A DNA stretch of 35,393 nt from a virus: positions 1-35,393 of IMG/VR virus record IMGVR_UViG_3300034117_001895; one strand, 5' to 3'. Shown here piece after piece: positions 31,183 through 35,393 of this stretch. Within the stretch, counting starts at the first letter, position 1. Every line of letters starts with the position of its first letter. Position numbers and translations under genes: made by a program. The notes beneath the pieces are model-generated. The model was not told the DNA's origin, made no database searches, and saw only the letters and a program-made list of their open reading frames with translations.

Positions 31183-31542
31183 ATGACAAAGTTTGCTCAG
31201 TTTGACAAAACATCTCTCAAATCTCTCCGCGATGAGATGCAATCCCTCTTGAACAAATACGGTGTTGACTCAAATGTTTCATTCGAAGTCGGAAATATGA
31301 GGTTTTCCTCAGCCGAGGTTGAGATTAAGATTTCGGCAAAAATTGTAGGTGCAAAAACCCGTACTGACACAATGCTTGAGCGTCAAATTTCTATGCTCGG
31401 GTTGAAGATGAAAAACCATAACGGTGATGAGCTTGTCGAGTATAACACTCGTGCCCCGAAAATGCCGTTCGTGTATCTTTCTGCTCGGGATGGCCGCAGG
31501 TATAAGTGCACCAAAGAAATGGCACAATTGAGGTTTGCTTAA
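31183..31542 (+). CDS. Unknown early protein, 119 aa
   Basis: AAGGTG lies upstream of ATG 31183, with an early promoter 62 bases before it. The protein has an N-terminal helix (LKSLRDEMQSLLNKYG), a beta segment (VSFEVGNMRFSSAEVEIKIS) and a C-terminal part ending FVYLSARDGRRYKCTKEMAQ. It is basic overall. Similar helix-plus-strand proteins are frequent among phage early genes and remain uncharacterised. I recognise no catalytic motif. A nucleic-acid-related role would be a guess. Confidence 0.65.
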   Translation: MTKFAQFDKTSLKSLRDEMQSLLNKYGVDSNVSFEVGNMRFSSAEVEIKISAKIVGAKTRTDTMLERQISMLGLKMKNHNGDELVEYNTRAPKMPFVYLSARDGRRYKCTKEMAQLRFA

Positions 31543-31557
31543 GTTTGGCAAAAACGG

Positions 31558-31586
31558 TTGACAACCGAATGTTAACCGTTTATTAC
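31558..31586 (+). promoter_or_regulatory. Early promoter with palindrome over the -35 (leader family B)
   Basis: TTGACA, 17 bases, TATTAC, 32 bases before ATG 31618. The -35 lies in the perfect palindrome CGGTTGACAACCG (31555-31567). The leader AATGAAAGTGAATCA resembles that at 33246. Confidence 0.65.
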
Positions 31587-31617
31587 TATATAGTAATCTA
31601 ATGAAAGTGAATCAGAT

Positions 31618-32388
31618 ATGCTAATCGTGACTGACAAACCAGCAATCGATGCAGCCTTCACGGCTAAGACTCCACGCCCAATACGTGAAGTAATGCTCGA
31701 AATTTATCCTGACGCCACTGAAGACCGTAATGGTCGGTTCCATGCACCATACGATGGGTATGAATGCGCTATGACCGGTAAAGTATTTCGCGCCGGGGAG
31801 TTTCTCCCGATGGAAGAAGATGAAGAAAATTACAGGATTATGGGTACCGTTCGTAAAATACCGACTGGTCGGGATGCCGTGACCGGTGAGATCTATACGT
31901 GGAATGGGTCATTTGCTCAGAACCGCGAAGTTTGGGGACTTCTAATTGCACAGTCGAAAGCCTTTGACGCCGCAAACTCTGCACACCTTGGATCAGTTGG
32001 CGCAAAACTTACTGTTAATGTTGTTGTTTCTTATATCCACACGTATTCTGGGTTTTATGGACAACAGTTTATCCATATTATGAAGGCTGGTAACGATGTG
32101 ATAATTTATAAGGGAGCGAAGAAGTTGGCTGGCATTGGTGATGAAATCACTGTAACTGCGTCGGTCAAGGAGCATGGGATGCGGGAAGGCGTAAAGCAGA
32201 CCGTAATTCAGCGTCCGAAGGTTTCTCCCATTACAGTTCAAGGGCAAGTCGAAGTAGAAAAAAATATGACTTTGCGTGAAAGAATGGTTGAAAGTCTTGA
32301 TAAATTGATCGCTATGGGTCGAATGTGCGAAGATGAAGCAGCCGTAATTATGAAAGATTGGGACGCTCTTCCTAAGCCTACTGTATAA
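31618..32388 (+). CDS. Unknown protein with possible OB-fold segment, 256 aa
   Basis: The protein starts at ATG 31618, behind the leader GAAAGTGAATCAG. The N-terminal half includes HAPYDGYECAMTGKVFRAGE, and EWGLL-type segments follow. Residues about 125-205 show an OB-like strand pattern: LTVNVVVSYIHTYSGFYGQQ, then DVIIYKGAKKLAGIGDEITV and EHGMREGVKQTVIQRPKV. That pattern recurs in phage proteins thought to bind nucleic acid. The C-terminus (LRERMVESLDKLIAMGRMCE) is helical. No catalytic residues are clear. It is transcribed from its own promoter. Function is unknown; the OB suggestion is low confidence. Confidence 0.65.
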   Translation: MLIVTDKPAIDAAFTAKTPRPIREVMLEIYPDATEDRNGRFHAPYDGYECAMTGKVFRAGEFLPMEEDEENYRIMGTVRKIPTGRDAVTGEIYTWNGSFAQNREVWGLLIAQSKAFDAANSAHLGSVGAKLTVNVVVSYIHTYSGFYGQQFIHIMKAGNDVIIYKGAKKLAGIGDEITVTASVKEHGMREGVKQTVIQRPKVSPITVQGQVEVEKNMTLRERMVESLDKLIAMGRMCEDEAAVIMKDWDALPKPTV

Positions 32389-32444
32389 TGAAGAATCCGG
32401 AAATACAAATATATTCATGAAGTTGAAATAGAAGGAATAACAAT

Positions 32445-32948
32445 ATGATGAAAATTGAAGAAGGTAAGTTCTATCGCAATCGCTTGGGTGAGAAGATTGG
32501 CCCCATGAAACCCGTCAATGGCGTAACTAGTTACGCCTGGTTCTGTAAAAGGAACGCCGGACCGTTTTATACTACTTCGTATTATACAGACGAAGGTTTC
32601 TATGATGTAGCAATGGCGGATGAAGAAGACCTAATCGAAGAATGGGAGGAACCTGCGGCTCTCCCCCCTGCCACAGAAGCTGACGAGGGATGGGGACCTT
32701 GGAATGAGGGGAAACTACTCTTCCCAACCTGCCAAAGAAGCTCCCGTCCCACGAAGAATGACTATCGTGAAGAGTGCATCAATGGGGTGTGGCGTTGGCA
32801 AAGCAGACCTCATAAGCCTGTAGAAGAATTAATTGAGATATATGTTGCGGGTTCGCAAAACCCAAGAGAAGAACACACACACAAAATCTCCTATAAGAAG
32901 GTTAATGGGGTAGTTGATTGTTCCTCAGTTAAAATGGAGCCACTGTAA
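32445..32948 (+). CDS. Unknown protein, 167 aa
   Basis: ATG 32445 follows AAGGAAT; ATG 32448 is an alternative start. The opening KIEEGKFYRNRLGEKIGPMK is a motif seen at the start of many phage and prophage hypothetical proteins: a short beta domain with a GPM-type turn. An acidic middle (about 50-80, EEDLIEEWEEPAALPPATEA) and the segment WNEGKLLFPTCQRSSRP follow. No enzymatic motif is recognised. Its stop shares one base with the ATG of the next gene, so the two are co-translated. It has no obvious promoter of its own. Confidence 0.65.
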   Translation: MMKIEEGKFYRNRLGEKIGPMKPVNGVTSYAWFCKRNAGPFYTTSYYTDEGFYDVAMADEEDLIEEWEEPAALPPATEADEGWGPWNEGKLLFPTCQRSSRPTKNDYREECINGVWRWQSRPHKPVEELIEIYVAGSQNPREEHTHKISYKKVNGVVDCSSVKMEPL

Positions 32949-33187
32949 TGACCGACCTTGTGCTAGAAGAATTTCTACACTTAGATGGCCCGTGGACATT
33001 TCCGGAGGTTATTAAGGGTTTGCCCCTTGAGGCTAATGAATTGCGACTGCCAGATCAAGGCGCTCCAACAATGAATTATGTGCGGGGAGATGTTGTCGAT
33101 AAGTTAAGAGACAAAATAAGACACTTAGAACAAACATTAGAGTTCATGGAGTATGACGCAGCGGAGTTTAAAGCAAAATATAGCTGA
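32948..33187 (+). CDS. Unknown small protein, 79 aa
   Basis: It starts at an ATG sharing one base with the preceding stop. It is acidic at the N-terminus (MTDLVLEEFLHLDGPW), and the C-terminal 30 residues (VDKLRDKIRHLEQTLEFMEY) form a probable coiled-coil helix. That suggests dimerisation. No known family is recognised. The early promoter of the next gene follows its stop. Confidence 0.6.
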   Translation: MTDLVLEEFLHLDGPWTFPEVIKGLPLEANELRLPDQGAPTMNYVRGDVVDKLRDKIRHLEQTLEFMEYDAAEFKAKYS

Positions 33188-33202
33188 AATTTACATATAA
33201 CT

Positions 33203-33233
33203 GGTTGACATTTCGTCAACCATAGCATAATAT
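33203..33233 (+). promoter_or_regulatory. Early promoter with inverted repeat over the -35 (leader family B)
   Basis: TTGACA 33205-33210 and an AT-rich -10 (TAATAT at 17 bases, with CATAAT and TATAAA nearby). GGTTGAC, five bases, GTCAACC (33203-33221) is a perfect inverted repeat covering the -35. The leader AATGAAAGGGAATCA resembles that before 31618. Confidence 0.6.
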
Positions 33234-33261
33234 AAACTATGATCCAATGAAAGGGAATCAA

Positions 33262-33492
33262 ATGTCACGTACGCCAAACTATGTTATGACTGTTGATGTG
33301 AAAGATGGGAAAACAGACGATGAAGTTCTCAATCTTGTACGGATGCTAGTACGGCTTGGAAACAAATATTCTGGGACGAAGAAATACGTAAAACTGCATG
33401 GCCGCGGATCTCGTCTCGGTGTTGCAAAGTATCATCAATCACTTCCTCTTCCTTTTGCAACAAGTGCCGATGTATACATTTACGACCGATGA
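33262..33492 (+). CDS. Unknown small basic protein, 76 aa
   Basis: ATG 33262 follows AAAGGGAA at a good distance; ATG 33247 would add five residues and overlaps that site. The product begins MSRTPNYVMTVDVKDGKTDD, has a helix (EVLNLVRMLVRLGNKYSG) and the basic segment KKYVKLHGRGSRLGVAKYH. The alternation of strand and helix suggests a compact fold, and the basic loop could bind nucleic acid, by inference only. Its 3' end overlaps the nuclease-like gene by 23 bases. Confidence 0.6.
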   Translation: MSRTPNYVMTVDVKDGKTDDEVLNLVRMLVRLGNKYSGTKKYVKLHGRGSRLGVAKYHQSLPLPFATSADVYIYDR

Positions 33493-33922
33493 TTGCCGAC
33501 AATCAGTAGGAAAAATTGGTGAACAGGCCGTCCTCGAATTTTTCGAGGACGCAGTTCGTACTGATGATTGGTACGATAGTGAAAAAGACGGAACGATTAA
33601 TGGTATGACGTATGAGGTGAAAACATCTCGTCTCAACTTAAGTACAAAATCGTTTTGGATAGATAAGAAACAGTGGCACAAATGCGATAATGTTGATCTT
33701 CTCTTTTTTGTAAAGATTCCAGAAAAGGAATGTGATGGCATTATATTGTATCTAAGCGTGAACCATAAAGAAAAGAAGGCACTTACATATGTAAGTGATG
33801 GCCGCGTTTGTCGCAAATATCCATTGACAGAATGTCTTCCCTTGTATATAATCAAAGATAGTAGAGTAAATGCCATTTTAGAGCATTCAAAATTAATTTC
33901 AAAACATGAAAGATTTAAATGA
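33470..33922 (+). CDS. PD-(D/E)XK nuclease-like protein
   Basis: About 150 aa from ATG 33470 (MYTFTTDDCRQSVGKIGEQA); a longer frame from 33398 would overlap the previous gene by 95 bases. The order GKIGEQAVLEFF (E18), SEKDGTING (D40) and YEVKTSR (E49, K51), followed by FWIDKKQW, fits the PD-(D/E)XK fold: helix, Asp strand, E-x-K strand. Such proteins in phages include Holliday-junction resolvases, restriction-type enzymes and repair nucleases; I cannot tell which. It overlaps the downstream kinase by four bases. A consensus promoter lies inside its 3' end. Confidence 0.6.
   Translation: MYTFTTDDCRQSVGKIGEQAVLEFFEDAVRTDDWYDSEKDGTINGMTYEVKTSRLNLSTKSFWIDKKQWHKCDNVDLLFFVKIPEKECDGIILYLSVNHKEKKALTYVSDGRVCRKYPLTECLPLYIIKDSRVNAILEHSKLISKHERFK
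33824..33852 (+). promoter_or_regulatory. Perfect-consensus sigma70 promoter inside the nuclease-like gene
   Basis: TTGACA, exactly 17 bases, TATAAT, 67 bases before the kinase start at 33919. It is fully inside coding sequence (YPLTECLPLYII), so it must serve the downstream kinase and gp42-type genes if active. Confidence 0.6.
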
Positions 33923-34485
33923 TAGTCATTATTGAAGGCCCAGATCGATGCGGAAAAACTACACTTATTCAACAGCTTCGTAAGAACTATTTCAGCGATC
34001 CAAGAATTCTTGTTCATCATTCTACATCCCCGCCAAATGTAGATAACCAAAGTGTTTGGGAAATACAGCACTACCTATTGCTTCTAGATGCTAGCTATCA
34101 ACTTAACTATACTAATGATTTTAATATCATATTTGATAGGTTCCATCTCGGTGCAGTGGTGTATGGAAAAAAATATCGCAACGTTGACCCAGAAGATATT
34201 TTTTCGATTGAGAATATGTATATCCATAGAGATGATGAAATAGCTCTTATTCTACTTACAGATACTGCAAAAGCAATAGCCGAACGCAATGACGAAAAGT
34301 CATTTGAATCTTCTGAAGAAGAGTTTAATGAAACACTCACTGCGTTTGAAGCAGCGTTCAGTCGTTCTATTATTCCAAATAAACTTCGTATCAATGTTAC
34401 AGAGAACGGTGGGTTTGTTAATACATATGACACAGTGACCAGCTTTTTAGACGGAGTAAAACCCACATATGCAAAGAGTAGCTGA
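33919..34485 (+). CDS. Thymidylate kinase-like P-loop nucleotide kinase
   Basis: This 188-aa protein has IIEGPDRCGKTTLIQQL at the N-terminus; the P-loop GPDRCGKT (7-14) is of the thymidylate kinase type. FDRFHLGAVVYGKK (about 72-85) corresponds to the DR(Y/F) nucleoside-monophosphate site. A lid-like segment AIAERNDEKSFESSEEEF and the usual helices follow. It probably phosphorylates a (deoxy)nucleoside monophosphate. It overlaps the following gp42-type gene by 17 bases, so phosphorylation of hydroxymethyl-dCMP (the role of T4 gp1) is an attractive inference, though T4 gp1 itself is a different kinase. Substrate cannot be read from sequence. Confidence 0.72.
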   Translation: MIVIIEGPDRCGKTTLIQQLRKNYFSDPRILVHHSTSPPNVDNQSVWEIQHYLLLLDASYQLNYTNDFNIIFDRFHLGAVVYGKKYRNVDPEDIFSIENMYIHRDDEIALILLTDTAKAIAERNDEKSFESSEEEFNETLTAFEAAFSRSIIPNKLRINVTENGGFVNTYDTVTSFLDGVKPTYAKSS

Positions 34486-35146
34486 TATTCGAGCTAAGCT
34501 CATTCAAAAATATAAAGACAAAGATTTCATCATCGATAAAACTGGGGTGAAAACCATCGAACTCATTGGTGAGTCATTCATTGCTGATGAAGATTGGATT
34601 ATTCGTAAACCAAATTACGAATACATTGAACGTGAACTCGAGTGGTATAGGTCACAATCCCTTTATGTACAAGACATTCCAGGTGAAACTCCGGTCATCT
34701 GGAAGCAAGTCGCATCATCTAGCGGCCGTATCAACTCCAATTATGGCTATCTTATTTTTTCAGAAGAAAATCATAATCAATATGAAAATGTAATGGTTGA
34801 GCTTTTGAAAAATCGTAATAGCAGACGAGCTGTTATGATCTATAATCGTCCTTCTATGCATCGCGATTATAAAGACGATGGAATGTCTGATTTCGTTTGT
34901 ACGTATGCAAATACATTTCTCATTCGTAACGACAAACTCATCAGTCATTATCTGATGAGAAGTAACGATTGTGTTTTTGGTTATACGGCCGACGTACATT
35001 GGTCGAGATATGTGCAGAAAATGCTTGCTGAAGATCTAGATGTAGAAGTCGGTGATATCATCTGGACAGCAACGAATTTACACACGTACGAAAGACATTT
35101 TTCACATATTGAAAAGCTGATAGAAATAGAAAATAATGGCCAATAA
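34469..35146 (+). CDS. 42: dCMP hydroxymethylase (T4 gp42 type)
   Basis: This 225-aa thymidylate-synthase-fold enzyme closely follows T4 gp42: DFIIDKTGVKTIELIGESF, YIERELEWYRSQSLYVQDIP, GRINSNYGYLIFSEENHNQY and MIYNRPSMHRDYKDDGMSDF. The catalytic Cys is C144 in DGMSDFVCT. The motif RSNDCVFGYTAD puts Asp175 where thymidylate synthases have Asn. That change marks dCMP rather than dUMP specificity (T4 Asp179). The enzyme converts dCMP to 5-hydroxymethyl-dCMP using methylene-tetrahydrofolate. It is slightly shorter than T4 (246 aa) at the C-terminus. It overlaps the kinase before it by 17 bases and the methyltransferase after it by 11. Confidence 0.93.
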   Translation: MQRVADIRAKLIQKYKDKDFIIDKTGVKTIELIGESFIADEDWIIRKPNYEYIERELEWYRSQSLYVQDIPGETPVIWKQVASSSGRINSNYGYLIFSEENHNQYENVMVELLKNRNSRRAVMIYNRPSMHRDYKDDGMSDFVCTYANTFLIRNDKLISHYLMRSNDCVFGYTADVHWSRYVQKMLAEDLDVEVGDIIWTATNLHTYERHFSHIEKLIEIENNGQ

Positions 35147-35393
35147 TTTAACAGACATATACGTCGGCGTAAAGAAGAATGATCCAAACAGAAATGTTAA
35201 TGATCTATATCCTACTCCTCCTCTAGCTACGTATGTTCTTCATAAATACGGCAACTTGCCTCATCATATCGTTGAACCTTGTGCTGGTCGAGGAAACATT
35301 TCTATCGAACTGATTCGGAATGGATATTCTGTTGAGTCATATGACAAGTTCAAATACGATAACTCTTTGTGTGATATTACAACAGACCAAGAC
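35136..35393 (+). CDS. SAM-dependent methyltransferase-like protein (3' truncated by window end)
   Basis: The frame opens at ATG 35136, overlapping the gp42-type gene by 11 bases, and runs to the window edge without a stop (86 codons). NDLYPTPPLATYVLHKYG followed by IVEPCAGRGNISIELIRNGY and VESYDKF is the motif I region of class I SAM methyltransferases (E-P-x-x-G-x-G). The YPTPP lead is typical of phage DNA or small-molecule methyltransferases. The catalytic motif (such as NPPY) lies beyond the window, so the target is unknown. Overlap with gp42 links it to DNA base metabolism by context only. Confidence 0.7.
   Translation, partial: MANNLTDIYVGVKKNDPNRNVNDLYPTPPLATYVLHKYGNLPHHIVEPCAGRGNISIELIRNGYSVESYDKFKYDNSLCDITTDQD

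Noticed and set aside
30535-31242. Long minus-strand frame (235 codons) opposite the MazG-like gene and following small genes
   Set aside because: Its complement contains three well-supported plus-strand genes with promoters and ribosome sites; the antisense protein is Phe/Cys-rich with no recognisable domain.
33439-34071. Long minus-strand frame (210 codons) opposite the nuclease-like gene
   Set aside because: The plus strand encodes motif-bearing proteins here; the antisense frame has no start signals and unnatural composition.

Overview
The window is a dense, almost entirely plus-strand block of a T4-like myovirus genome, AT-rich over most of its length. The order neck (gp13, gp14), tail completion (gp15), terminase (gp16, gp17), sheath (gp18), tube (gp19), portal (gp20), prohead core, protease (gp21), scaffold (gp22), capsid (gp23), UvsY, UvsW, gp55, gp47, gp46 is the conserved T4 core order as found in marine and other non-enteric T4-like phages. 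The host cannot be read from the sequence. The strong TTGAC-type -35 boxes suit a proteobacterial host, possibly an alphaproteobacterium, but that is inference. No tRNA gene, CRISPR array, integrase or insertion sequence was seen, and no gap above 300 bases lacks a gene.

Layout. Bases 1-8223 hold adhesion genes: the end of a LamG-like protein, then two giant tail-fibre-like proteins (1495 and 1132 aa). These share a beta-propeller-like repeat; the first also carries a stalk of 21 repeats of about 24 residues and a CE2/SGNH-like esterase domain whose nucleophile serine is replaced by alanine. Bases 8286-22279 are the virion assembly block gp13 to gp23. It includes two related internal core proteins studded with L-D-E sites that fit the gp21 protease consensus. 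A strong terminator closes this block after gp23. Bases 22346-23078 are a three-gene cassette on the minus strand, with its own early-type promoter overlapping a late promoter on the other strand.

Bases 23135-29776 carry a tube-like structural gene and the recombination/late-transcription genes uvsY, uvsW, gp55, gp47 and gp46. uvsW is split: about 209 bp is inserted just before helicase motif V, and the C-terminal part is restarted from its own ribosome binding site. Bases 29787-35393 are early or metabolic genes: a DUF1653-like protein, a cytidylyltransferase-like protein, a MazG-like pyrophosphohydrolase, several small unknown genes with individual promoters, a PD-(D/E)XK-like nuclease, a thymidylate-kinase-like P-loop kinase, a gp42-type dCMP hydroxymethylase and a truncated methyltransferase.

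Regulation. Late genes are preceded by T4-type late promoters (TATAAATA, six exact copies and one near match), which fits the gp55 late sigma factor encoded here. Early genes use sigma70-type promoters sharing the core GTTGACATTT. One early promoter pair, upstream of gp55, is divergent; its leftward member would make RNA antisense to the preceding genes. The dCMP hydroxymethylase, kinase and MazG-like enzyme together suggest that the phage DNA carries modified cytosine.
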